From CAZLNV01 sp964561095 (lineage in GTDB: Bacteria > Bacillota_I > Bacilli_A > RF39 > UBA660), in the NCBI GenBank assembly GCA_964561095.1, contig CAZLNV010000007.1, forward strand, positions 1 through 31,323: a stretch of 31,323 nucleotides of DNA, read 5' to 3'. Of this stretch, positions 24,908 to 31,323 are shown piece by piece. Both the position numbers and the translations under genes were made by a program. Under the pieces are notes generated by a model. The model made no database searches and was not told the origin of the DNA. It was given only the letters and a program-made list of their open reading frames with translations. Position 1 is the first letter of the stretch; the number at the start of each line of letters is the position of its first letter.

Positions 24908-25807
24908 ATGTATGATTTAATAATAATAGGAATGGGACCCGCAGGAATGAGTGCGGCAGTGTATGCTAAGAGAAGCGGAATGAATGTTCTCATGCTAGAA
25001 AAATCAAGCCCAGGTGGACTTTTAAATAAAACTAATATAGTGGATAATTATCTTGGATATGAAAACATTACTGGACCTGATTTGGCAACTAAGATGTTTT
25101 TTCATACTCAGGAGCAAGAAGTACCTTATAGAATTGAAGAAGTAGAGGACATAATTATTGAGGAAAATAAGAAAATAGTTATAACTACTGAAGAAGCGTA
25201 TGAAACTAAAACAATAATAATATGTGGAGGACGTCATCCTAAAAAAGCAGAACTTGATAACGAAGAAGAATTAATTGGAAAAGGTGTGAGTTACTGTGCA
25301 GTATGTGATGCTCCACTATATAAAAATAAGAAAGTTGCAATAATTGGTGGTGGAAATTCTGCATTTGAAGAGGGTATATATTTATCAGATTTTGCAAATG
25401 AAGTAACAATAATAAATAGAAGTAATGAAGTAAAAGCTGATATGGTTTTGCAAGAGAAAGCTAAAGAAAAAACTAACATTAAGGTTATGTTAAATTCTAG
25501 AATAAAGGAAATAAAGACATTAAACGATAGAGTAAGCGGTGCAATATTAGAAAATGGTGAAGTTTTAAATGTTGAGGGAATATTTATCTATGTAGGATAT
25601 GAACCAAGTACAGGTTATTTATCAAAACTTAATATTTTGACACCTGACAATTACATTGAAGTAGATGAAAATATGATGAGTAAGATAAAAGGAATATATG
25701 CAGCTGGAGATATAGTTAAGAAAAATTTATATCAAATAGTGACTGCAGTTTCTGAGGGAGCCATCGCTGCAGTAAATGCAAAAAAGGAAATGAAAGATTA
25801 TGAGTAA
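24908..25807 (+). CDS. trxB: Thioredoxin reductase-like flavoprotein
   Basis: A 299-aa two-domain FAD enzyme that should reduce thioredoxin. The FAD site is IIIGMGPAGMSAA, the redox pair is CAVC (Cys130, Cys133), the pyridine-nucleotide fold has IIGGGNSAFEEG, and AAGDI closes the FAD domain. The segment that normally reads HRRxxxR and binds the 2'-phosphate of NADPH is NRSNEVK here (170-176), so NADPH preference is doubtful; NADH or another donor is possible. TAGGAGG ribosome site. The 3' end overlaps the LOG-like gene by 8 bases. Confidence 0.9.
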   Translation: MYDLIIIGMGPAGMSAAVYAKRSGMNVLMLEKSSPGGLLNKTNIVDNYLGYENITGPDLATKMFFHTQEQEVPYRIEEVEDIIIEENKKIVITTEEAYETKTIIICGGRHPKKAELDNEEELIGKGVSYCAVCDAPLYKNKKVAIIGGGNSAFEEGIYLSDFANEVTIINRSNEVKADMVLQEKAKEKTNIKVMLNSRIKEIKTLNDRVSGAILENGEVLNVEGIFIYVGYEPSTGYLSKLNILTPDNYIEVDENMMSKIKGIYAAGDIVKKNLYQIVTAVSEGAIAAVNAKKEMKDYE

Positions 25808-26324
25808 AGTCTTTATTGGTACTTCTTCATATGATACAGTACCGTTTAAATACTTTGATGTAACTAGGAAAGTTGCAAATATTTGCGCTACTAAAGGCTA
25901 TGATCTTGTATTTGGATGCTGTACAAAAGGATTAATGGGTGAATTATATAAAGAATATTTAAAGTATCTTGATAGAAAAATAACAGCTATTTGCATGAAA
26001 GAATATGAGAAAGATATAAACAAGCTTGGAAGAGTTGATGAAGTAAAAACATTTAATAGTACAGTTGAACAAATGAATTATTTTATGGATTGTGATAAAC
26101 TAATTTACTTGCCAGGCGGATACGGTACACTAACAGAACTTATATACTTAATAAATGCAAAAGTAATAGGAATTCATAATAAAGAAATAATTATAGTGAA
26201 TTGTTATGGATTTTATGATAAAATATTAGAACATTTTGATAAATTATTAGAAGAAAAATTTATTGCAAATAAAAGTATATATAAAGTGATAAATGAAGTG
26301 GAGAACTTAGAAAATATTTTATAG
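25800..26324 (+). CDS. LOG-family (TIGR00730-like) Rossmann protein, variant motif
   Basis: A 174-aa protein of the lysine-decarboxylase-like/LOG family, whose characterised members release free base from nucleoside monophosphates. The signature LPGGYGTLTEL is intact, including its Glu. Two other conserved features differ: the early GGGxxGLMG reads GCCTKGLMG, and the MxxRK segment before PGGxGT is missing (TVEQMNYFMDC instead). Activity is therefore uncertain, and it may bind a nucleotide without the usual hydrolysis. It overlaps trxB by 8 bases; its stop overlaps the rlmB ribosome site. Confidence 0.75.
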   Translation: MSKVFIGTSSYDTVPFKYFDVTRKVANICATKGYDLVFGCCTKGLMGELYKEYLKYLDRKITAICMKEYEKDINKLGRVDEVKTFNSTVEQMNYFMDCDKLIYLPGGYGTLTELIYLINAKVIGIHNKEIIIVNCYGFYDKILEHFDKLLEEKFIANKSIYKVINEVENLENIL

Positions 26325-26333
26325 GAGGTAAAT

Positions 26334-27032
26334 ATGTTAGTATATGGTAAAAACGCATCAAAAGAAGTACTTAATAGTGAAGTTTTTATTAGAAAAGTCA
26401 TGATATCTAATGAATTTAGGGATAATGAAATACTTGATTTAATAAAAAAGAGAAAAGTTAATTTGATATACAAAGAAAAAGCTTCACTAGATAAATTGTG
26501 TGAAACTAATTCGTATGGTATTGTAATTGATATAAAAGAAAATTTTTATATTGATTTTAAAGAAATATTAAATGATAATGATGCTGAATTTATTGTTATG
26601 CTAGACCATATAGAAGATCCTCATAATTTTGGTGCAATTATTAGAACTTGTGAATGTGCTGGGGTAAATTATATAATTATACCAAATAAAGGAAATACAG
26701 AAATTAATTCTACTGTAATGAAAACATCAAGTGGTGCTTTAATTAATTCTAAAATAAGTGTGGTTGCTAATCTTAAAAACACAATAGAAATTTTGAAAAA
26801 AAATGGGTATTGGATAGTCGGAACTGATGCAAAAGGGCAAGATTATACTAAAATAAATTATGAAGGAAAAGTAGTACTAGTAATTGGAAGTGAAGGGAAT
26901 GGCCTTAAAGAAATTGTTAGAAGATCATGTGATTATATAGCTTCAATTCCTATGAAAGGTAAAATTAATAGCCTTAATGCTTCAGTAGCTGCTGGTGTAA
27001 TGATTTATGAAGTGGTAAAGATAAGGAAATAA
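26334..27032 (+). CDS. rlmB: 23S rRNA 2'-O-methyltransferase, SpoU/TrmH family (RlmB-like)
   Basis: A 232-aa SPOUT methyltransferase with an N-terminal L30e-like substrate-binding domain (about 1-75). The catalytic domain shows the three SpoU motifs: DPHNFGAIIRTCE (Asn98, Arg104), VLVIGSEGNGL and the knot segment SIPMKGKINSLNASVAAG. RlmB modifies a guanosine of 23S rRNA; a tRNA or other rRNA target cannot be excluded. In Bacillus the orthologue lies just before sigH, as here, with yacP missing between them. AGGAGG precedes the ATG. Confidence 0.9.
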   Translation: MLVYGKNASKEVLNSEVFIRKVMISNEFRDNEILDLIKKRKVNLIYKEKASLDKLCETNSYGIVIDIKENFYIDFKEILNDNDAEFIVMLDHIEDPHNFGAIIRTCECAGVNYIIIPNKGNTEINSTVMKTSSGALINSKISVVANLKNTIEILKKNGYWIVGTDAKGQDYTKINYEGKVVLVIGSEGNGLKEIVRRSCDYIASIPMKGKINSLNASVAAGVMIYEVVKIRK

Positions 27033-27033
27033 T

Positions 27034-27642
27034 ATGAATTATGCAGAAATAAATGACAATGAGTTGCTATCTTTAATATCAGAAAATAGTGAGGAAGCAA
27101 GAGCTGAAATAGTAAAAAAATATACTGGAATAGTATATAAAATAGCCATTAAATATTTTAAACTTGCTAAAACTTTTGGAATAGAAGAAAAAGATTTAAT
27201 TCAAGAAGGAATGATCGGATTAGCAAAAGCAATAGATACTTACAATGTAAATAAGCAAGTATTATTTTATACGTATGTAACTTTATGTATTGAATCTTCT
27301 ATAAAGTCAGCTATTAAAATGGCAAGCAGAATGAAATATCAATCATTAAATACTTCCATCTCCTTAGATGAATTATATGAAGCAGAGACTCAAACAATTA
27401 ATGAAATTATTAAGGATGAGTCACTTGATCCGAGTATTCAATTGCTTGATAAAGAAAATTTAGAAGAAATATTAGAGCTTTCGCAAGAATTATTAACACC
27501 TTCAGAATTGGAAATATTAAAATTAAAAGTAGAAGGATATTCAAATAAAGAAATATCAATAAAAACAAGTAAAAATAAAAAAAGCATAGAAAATACTATG
27601 TTTAGAATAAAGCAGAAGTTAAAAATGTATTTAAAAAAGTAA
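27034..27642 (+). CDS. sigH: SigH-like RNA polymerase sigma factor
   Basis: A 202-aa sigma-70-family factor. Region 2 includes the core-binding motif EKDLIQEGMIGLAKAIDTY, and region 4 carries the helix-turn-helix at about 165-190 (LTPSELEILKLKVEGYSNKE...). Size, sequence style and position after rlmB fit SigH (Spo0H), which directs early sporulation genes. A sporulation role agrees with the ger, cot and yjcZ genes in the window. It is the last gene of the operon that starts at 23667. A terminator overlaps its stop codon. Confidence 0.82.
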   Translation: MNYAEINDNELLSLISENSEEARAEIVKKYTGIVYKIAIKYFKLAKTFGIEEKDLIQEGMIGLAKAIDTYNVNKQVLFYTYVTLCIESSIKSAIKMASRMKYQSLNTSISLDELYEAETQTINEIIKDESLDPSIQLLDKENLEEILELSQELLTPSELEILKLKVEGYSNKEISIKTSKNKKSIENTMFRIKQKLKMYLKK

Positions 27643-27674
27643 GTTTACTTATTTAAAAGTTTACTTACTTTTTT
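27633..27674. terminator. Bidirectional terminator between sigH and mscL
   Basis: AAAAAAGTAAG (27633-27643) pairs with CTTACTTTTTT (27664-27674); a further ACTT/AAGT pairing lies inside. Only two bases separate the two stop codons, so the hairpin is built from both coding ends and serves both strands. Confidence 0.75.
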
Positions 27675-28037
27675 GTTTTGTTTAACAAGTTCATCTTTTA
27701 TTTCAGTTAACAACATAATATCTTCTGGCGTCTTTTTCTTTTCTTCTTTTTTATGTGTCAATTTATTGACTGCCTTAACTAACATAAATATTGAAAAAGC
27801 AATTATAAAGAAGTCAATGACATTTTGTATAAATTTACCATAGCTTATTACTGAAGAACCTATTGTAAAGCTTAAAGATGTAAAATCTAATCCACCACTA
27901 ATAGCTCCTATTAAAGGCATTAAAATATTTTCTACTAGTGATGTAACAATTTTATTAAAAGCAGCACCTACAATAACACCAACAGCTAAGTCTATTACAT
28001 TACCTCTTGAAATAAATTTTTGAAATTCTTTTATCAC
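27645..28037 (-). CDS. mscL: Large-conductance mechanosensitive channel MscL
   Basis: A pentameric channel that opens under membrane tension to release solutes in hypo-osmotic shock. 130 aa from the GTG at 28037, which follows an AGAGGTG site; the ATG nine codons earlier lies upstream of this site and would add a non-family tail. Typical sequence: IKEFQKFISRGNVIDLAVGV, then VGAAFNKIVTSLVENILMP, a periplasm-side loop, TM2 and a charged C-terminal helix rich in Lys and Glu. Convergent with sigH. Confidence 0.95.
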   Translation of the reverse strand: MIKEFQKFISRGNVIDLAVGVIVGAAFNKIVTSLVENILMPLIGAISGGLDFTSLSFTIGSSVISYGKFIQNVIDFFIIAFSIFMLVKAVNKLTHKKEEKKKTPEDIMLLTEIKDELVKQNKKVSKLLNK

Positions 28038-28098
28038 TTTATCACCTCTAGATAAAGATACCACATATTTACAAATAAAAAAAGGATTTCTCCTTTAA

Positions 28099-28497
28099 TT
28101 ATTTATAAACTGCAGATTTGTCAAATGCTAGAATTGCCATAAATATATAAGGCAAAAAGATAAGGCCAATACCAAAACCATCAGATTTTCCAAATTTACG
28201 TGCTAACTTGAATAGTGCAATTAGTTCAATGATACAAACTGCAATCCATCCTAGTATTGGAATTAAAATAAGTAGTGATAAAGCACCTTTCATTCCTGAA
28301 ATTTCAAGTAAAATCCAAAGATTATAAACAGGAATAATTGAAGCCCATCCTGGTTTACCAGCTTTCTTGAATACTATCCACAAACAAACGATAAAGAATA
28401 TTGATATTAATGAACTGAAAATTGTGGAACCAGTACTCATTTTAAACATGCTTTCATATGCAGTTAGATCAGTAGTAGAGTAAACATCTCCGTACAT
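28099..28497 (-). CDS. DUF5684-family small membrane protein
   Basis: A 132-aa integral membrane protein with about three hydrophobic segments. KAGKPGWASIIPVYNLWILL and the later FGKSDGFGIGLIFLPYIF are the DUF5684 hallmarks; some relatives are fused to signal peptidases or sit near them. Function unknown. The ATG at 28497 has AGGAGG upstream, and a TATAAT -10 lies on the minus strand near 28520. It is 61 bases upstream of mscL in the same direction and may be co-transcribed with it. Confidence 0.8.
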   Translation of the reverse strand: MYGDVYSTTDLTAYESMFKMSTGSTIFSSLISIFFIVCLWIVFKKAGKPGWASIIPVYNLWILLEISGMKGALSLLILIPILGWIAVCIIELIALFKLARKFGKSDGFGIGLIFLPYIFMAILAFDKSAVYK

Positions 28498-28552
28498 TTT
28501 CGATACCTCCTATTGTAATTATACTATAAATTTTTAAAAAATTATAGATTAG

Positions 28553-28581
28553 TTGAGAAATTTAAATAAATTTTATATAAT
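28553..28581 (+). promoter_or_regulatory. Promoter for the VanY-like gene and yvcK
   Basis: TTGAGA (28553-28558), a 17-base spacer and perfect TATAAT (28576-28581), 23 bases before the ATG at 28605. The ribosome site that follows is weak. Confidence 0.65.
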
Positions 28582-28604
28582 AATATAAGAAAGTTGAGAA
28601 TAAA

Positions 28605-29537
28605 ATGGTTCAAAAAAAATTGAATAAGAAAAAATTAGCTGCAGCTTTGATATCACTTTTTCTAATAATATTTTTTATAATATTTTCATGTCTTTTAGCT
28701 AAGAAAAAAAATAGTATAGAATATAAGTTAGAAACTATAGGTTATATTAAACAAGAAGTTGAATATATAAAAAAGGAATTTAATGAGAGTGAAATATCTG
28801 AGTTACTAAAGTTAGAATATGATGAAAACATTATTGGATTATCAAAAGAAGAATATTTTAGATTTGATAAACTTGATGAGTATTTGAAATTTTATAAACA
28901 AACAAAAAATATAACTTTGAGTAGCGTTATAACTAAAGTAAATACAAAAACGACAATGGATTTTTATGATGAGATATTGGATACAGATACTTCAAAGAAT
29001 GAATTAATGGCTGTTAACAAAGTATATAAGTTAAGTGAAGAATATGTACCTGAAGATTTAATAAAAATATCAAGTGCATATGCTTATAGCGAAAAGTATA
29101 TTAGCAATTCTATTTTACAGAGTGTTATGGATTTAATAGATGCTGCAAATGAAGAAGGTATAAAATTAATAGTATCTCAAGGATATAGGAGTTATCAAGC
29201 TCAAGAAAAAGCATATAATAGTTACAAATTAAATCATGGAATACGTGAAGCGGATATTGAAGTGGCTAGAGCAGGGCATTCTGATTATCAGACAGGACTG
29301 GCTTTAGTAATTGAACCTTATAAAAGTTTATCAAATATAGAAGAAAGTGAAGAATATAAATGGTTAAGTGATAATGCACATCTTTATGGATTTATTAGAA
29401 GATATCCTAAAGATAAGGAAGATATTACTGGTTTTAAGTATGACCCATGGAGACTTAGGTACGTAGGAACTGAAGCAGCGACATTTATACATAGTAAAGA
29501 TATAGCATTTGAAGAATACTATGGATATAAATTTTAG
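28605..29537 (+). CDS. VanY/LdcB-like M15 peptidase-fold protein, zinc ligands missing
   Basis: A 310-aa membrane-anchored protein: one span at about 11-32, a charged linker, and a C-terminal M15B domain from about residue 165. Active relatives trim D-Ala from peptidoglycan stems. The fold is well kept: SQGYRSYQAQ, AGHSDYQTGLAL, YGFIRRYPKDKEDITGF and DPWRLRYVGTEAA. All three zinc ligands are replaced: the SEH histidine is Tyr228, the GLAxD aspartate is Val235, and the PWH histidine is Arg283; the catalytic Glu before PW is Asp280. It should not be a metallopeptidase and may be a peptidoglycan-binding pseudoenzyme. It lies 9 bases before yvcK. Confidence 0.8.
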   Translation: MVQKKLNKKKLAAALISLFLIIFFIIFSCLLAKKKNSIEYKLETIGYIKQEVEYIKKEFNESEISELLKLEYDENIIGLSKEEYFRFDKLDEYLKFYKQTKNITLSSVITKVNTKTTMDFYDEILDTDTSKNELMAVNKVYKLSEEYVPEDLIKISSAYAYSEKYISNSILQSVMDLIDAANEEGIKLIVSQGYRSYQAQEKAYNSYKLNHGIREADIEVARAGHSDYQTGLALVIEPYKSLSNIEESEEYKWLSDNAHLYGFIRRYPKDKEDITGFKYDPWRLRYVGTEAATFIHSKDIAFEEYYGYKF

Positions 29538-29546
29538 GGAGGTTTT

Positions 29547-30494
29547 ATGAATAAAAAAATAGTGGTTTTGGGTGGTGGCACTGGTATGAGTGCTTTACTA
29601 AAAGGTTTAAAACAATTTCCTGTTAATATTTCGGCAATCGTGTCAGTATCGGATGATGGAAGAAGTACTGGAAGGCTTAGGGAAGAGTTTGGAATTCCCG
29701 CGGTAGGAGATGTTAGAAAAGTAATAGTCGCATTATCGGAAACAGAGCCATTGGTTGAGGAATTATTTGATTATAGATTTGAAACTGGCAGCGGTTTAAG
29801 TGGCCATGCGGTAGGTAACTTACTTTTAACAGCTTCCTCAAACATAACAGGTAATTTATCTGATGGAATAGAAGCATTATCTAAAATATTAAAGTTAAAA
29901 GGGAAAGTTGTTCCATTAACTGAAGACAATGTTCACCTAGTTGGAAAAATGAAGGATGGACAAATTATTGAAGGAGAACATAATATAACTAAGGCTAAAA
30001 AACAAATAGCAAAAGTTTATTATAAGGAAAAAGCAAAGGTATCACCGGGAGCTTTAACTGCTATTAAAGAAGCAGATTTAATAATACTTAGTATGGGTAG
30101 TGTTTTTACTAGCGTTATACCTAACTTGATTTGTAAGGAAATTATAGATGAAATTGATAAATCAAACGCACCTATAATGTATACATGCAACATGATGACA
30201 CAACCTGGTGAAACTGATAATTTTAAAGTAAGTGATCATATAAAATTATTAAATAGTTATTTAGGCAAAAGGAAAATAAACGTAGTAGTTGCAAATAACA
30301 AGAAAATAGATTCTAAAATTAAAAAAAGATATGAAACGTTAGAACAAAAAGATCAAGTTTATTTAGATAAGAAAAATATAAGCATAGATATTATTGAAGA
30401 TGATTATTTTACACTAGAAAATAATTTGATAAGACACGATTCGTTAAAATTAAGCCTAAGCATATTTTGGTATATAACAAGAAAAATTAGGTGA
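29547..30494 (+). CDS. yvcK: YvcK/GlmR gluconeogenesis factor
   Basis: A 315-aa CofD-like protein. In Bacillus, GlmR binds UDP-GlcNAc and steers carbon into cell-wall precursors, and it is needed on gluconeogenic carbon sources. Conserved segments: VVLGGGTGMSALLKGLK, VSVSDDGRSTGRLREEF, PAVGDVRKVIVALS, GLSGHAVGNLLL and TCNMMTQPGETD. It has a GGGAGG site and follows the VanY-like gene closely, linking the pair to wall synthesis. The usual partners rapZ (yvcJ) and whiA (yvcL) are not beside it. Confidence 0.95.
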   Translation: MNKKIVVLGGGTGMSALLKGLKQFPVNISAIVSVSDDGRSTGRLREEFGIPAVGDVRKVIVALSETEPLVEELFDYRFETGSGLSGHAVGNLLLTASSNITGNLSDGIEALSKILKLKGKVVPLTEDNVHLVGKMKDGQIIEGEHNITKAKKQIAKVYYKEKAKVSPGALTAIKEADLIILSMGSVFTSVIPNLICKEIIDEIDKSNAPIMYTCNMMTQPGETDNFKVSDHIKLLNSYLGKRKINVVVANNKKIDSKIKKRYETLEQKDQVYLDKKNISIDIIEDDYFTLENNLIRHDSLKLSLSIFWYITRKIR

Positions 30495-30499
30495 AATGG

Positions 30500-30528
30500 T
30501 TGACAATACTGCAGGATTTTGCTAAAAT
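30500..30528 (+). promoter_or_regulatory. Near-consensus promoter of the tRNA gene
   Basis: TTGACA (30500-30505), a 17-base spacer and TAAAAT (30523-30528) preceded by TGC, 33 bases before the tRNA. Confidence 0.75.
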
Positions 30529-30561
30529 TATCATGCTTGATTAATTTCAAGTGCCTACCAT

Positions 30562-30638
30562 GGGGAATTAGCTCAGTTGGCTAGAGCATCTGCCCTGCAC
30601 GCAGAGGGTCGCAGGTTCAAGTCCTGTATTCTCCACCA
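30562..30638 (+). tRNA. tRNA-Ala (anticodon UGC)
   Basis: A 77-base gene that folds into a complete cloverleaf: acceptor 7 bp with encoded CCA, D stem GCTC/GAGC, anticodon stem TCTGC/GCAGA, T stem GCAGG/CCTGT with loop TTCAAGT. The anticodon TGC is at 30596-30598, and the third acceptor pair is G3:U70, the alanine identity element. The base before the anticodon (position 33, at 30595) is C, where nearly all tRNAs have U. It has its own promoter and terminator. Confidence 0.95.
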
Positions 30639-30649
30639 AATTGTTTATA

Positions 30650-30675
30650 AAGCCTTTATTTAAGGGCTTTTTTAT
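30650..30675 (+). terminator. Terminator of the tRNA gene
   Basis: AAGCCTTT (30650-30657) pairs with AAGGGCTT (30662-30669) including one T:G wobble, with a 4-base loop and a T-run. Confidence 0.75.
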
Positions 30676-30705
30676 TTGCATAATTTTAAAAGAGTAAGAG
30701 AACTA

Positions 30706-30734
30706 TTAACTACAATAAATTAATAATATATAAT
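30706..30734 (+). promoter_or_regulatory. Promoter for the XRE-DinD pair
   Basis: TTAACT (30706-30711), a 17-base spacer and TATAAT (30729-30734), 18 bases before the ATG at 30753. Confidence 0.45.
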
Positions 30735-30752
30735 TTGTTTAAGAGGTACAAT

Positions 30753-31022
30753 ATGAATATAAAAGATGAGAAAAGAGCAGTAGAACTAGAATATAATCTA
30801 ATATGTGATTTTATAAAATTAAGACATGAGTTAGGTATAACTCAAAAAGAAATGGCTAATGCAAGTGGGACTGTTAGAGAAATAGTTGGAGTTTTAGAAA
30901 ACAGAAAAAAACACCCTCAAATAAACACATTAATAAGAATATTAGAACCATTTGGGTATACATTATCAATTACAAAAATAAAGGAGGATATTAATGAACG
31001 AAATAATAAAAAAGAAAAATAA
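30753..31022 (+). CDS. XRE-family helix-turn-helix regulator
   Basis: An 89-aa DNA-binding protein. The HTH (about residues 27-55) reads RHELGITQKEMANASGTVRE, and the end of the domain, NTLIRILEPFGYTLSITK, resembles HipB/HigA-type repressors. The ATG at 30753 follows AAGAGGT; the frame opens 18 bases earlier at an ATG that overlaps the promoter region. It overlaps the next gene by 29 bases and probably regulates this operon. It sits just downstream of a tRNA gene, a common site for acquired DNA. Confidence 0.85.
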   Translation: MNIKDEKRAVELEYNLICDFIKLRHELGITQKEMANASGTVREIVGVLENRKKHPQINTLIRILEPFGYTLSITKIKEDINERNNKKEK

Positions 31023-31323
31023 TAAAACATTTGAGGATATAAAACATATTGATGAGAATGGATTTGAATATTGGAGTGCCAGAGAATTGCAAGTATCGTT
31101 AGATTATACACAATGGAGAAGATTTGAAGAAACTATAAATAGGGCTAAGGAAACCTGCAAAAATAGCAATTATAATGTTAATGAACATTTTGCCAATGCC
31201 GGCAAATTGTCTAAACGTGCTAATAATGCAAAAGTAGTAATTAGTGATTATATTTTATCTCGTTATGCTTGTTATCTAATAGTACAAAATGGAGATTCAA
31301 GAAAAGAAGTTATTGCTTTAGGC
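30994..31323 (+). CDS. dinD: DinD-like damage-inducible protein, cut by the window edge
   Basis: An open frame of 110 codons that runs off the end of the window. The start KTFEDIKHIDENGFEYWSAR, then LQVSLDYTQWRRFEETINRA and ISDYILSRYACYLIVQNGD, is the DinD/BRO-like pattern. In E. coli DinD is induced by DNA damage and inhibits RecA filament activity. A strong AAAGGAGG at 30979-30987 supports the ATG at 30994, inside the end of the XRE gene. Overlap with an XRE regulator suggests a regulated two-gene unit, though a toxin-antitoxin role is only a guess. Confidence 0.8.
   Translation, partial: MNEIIKKKNNKTFEDIKHIDENGFEYWSARELQVSLDYTQWRRFEETINRAKETCKNSNYNVNEHFANAGKLSKRANNAKVVISDYILSRYACYLIVQNGDSRKEVIALG

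Noticed and set aside
1..31323. CRISPR array, insertion sequence, prophage or rRNA genes
   Set aside because: No regularly spaced repeats, transposase, integrase, phage structural genes or rRNA sequence were seen; the holin-family protein at 23667 is a cellular YvlD-type protein.

Overview
The window comes from a strongly AT-rich, endospore-forming member of the Bacillota (Firmicutes). The evidence is a GerA-type germinant receptor operon, a CotD-like coat protein, two tiny YjcZ-type sporulation proteins, a SigH-like sigma factor, AGGAGG-type ribosome sites, and gene order shared with Bacillus subtilis (yvlD/lgt/trxB/yvcK; rlmB/sigH). TGA acts as a normal stop: several ATGA and GTGA overlaps end one gene and start the next. 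The code is therefore the standard bacterial one, not the Mycoplasma one. I cannot name the genus.

Layout. 58-4601 (minus strand): gerKA-gerKC-gerKB followed by a class B sortase. 4771-7971: HAD hydrolase, metallo-beta-lactamase-fold hydrolase and priA, overlapping. 8017-10126: fmt between two unrecognised single-pass membrane proteins. 10127-10397: a gene-poor gap with inverted repeats, then ffh. 11748-13295: a radical SAM enzyme. 13367-16513: gatCAB. 16546-19500: an accessory-looking stretch with a CotD-like gene, a MazEF-type toxin-antitoxin pair bracketed by two near-identical palindromes, and a DUF2779 double nuclease. 19575-20564: rpoZ and recX. 20605-22203: a promoter, 27-codon leader ORF and terminator hairpin, then a uracil/xanthine-type permease. 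22255-23211 (minus): PrsA. 23274-23570: two YjcZ-like genes. 23667-27642: a six-gene operon, yvlD-like, lgt, trxB, LOG-like, rlmB, sigH. 27645-28497 (minus): mscL and a DUF5684 protein. 28605-30494: a VanY-like protein lacking its zinc ligands, then yvcK/glmR. 30562-30638: tRNA-Ala(UGC). 30753 to the end: an XRE regulator overlapping a DinD-like gene cut by the window edge.

Most of the window is core housekeeping: protein targeting and lipoprotein maturation (ffh, lgt, prsA), aminoacyl-tRNA amidation, formylation, replication restart, and RNA polymerase omega. Spore biology is scattered over three sites. The points most worth following are the apparent zinc-less M15 pseudo-peptidase next to yvcK, the possible leader-peptide attenuator ahead of the permease, the duplicated palindrome around the toxin-antitoxin pair, the altered helicase motifs of PriA, and the sortase attached to the germination operon. 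All functional names rest on reading motifs by eye; no database search was run.
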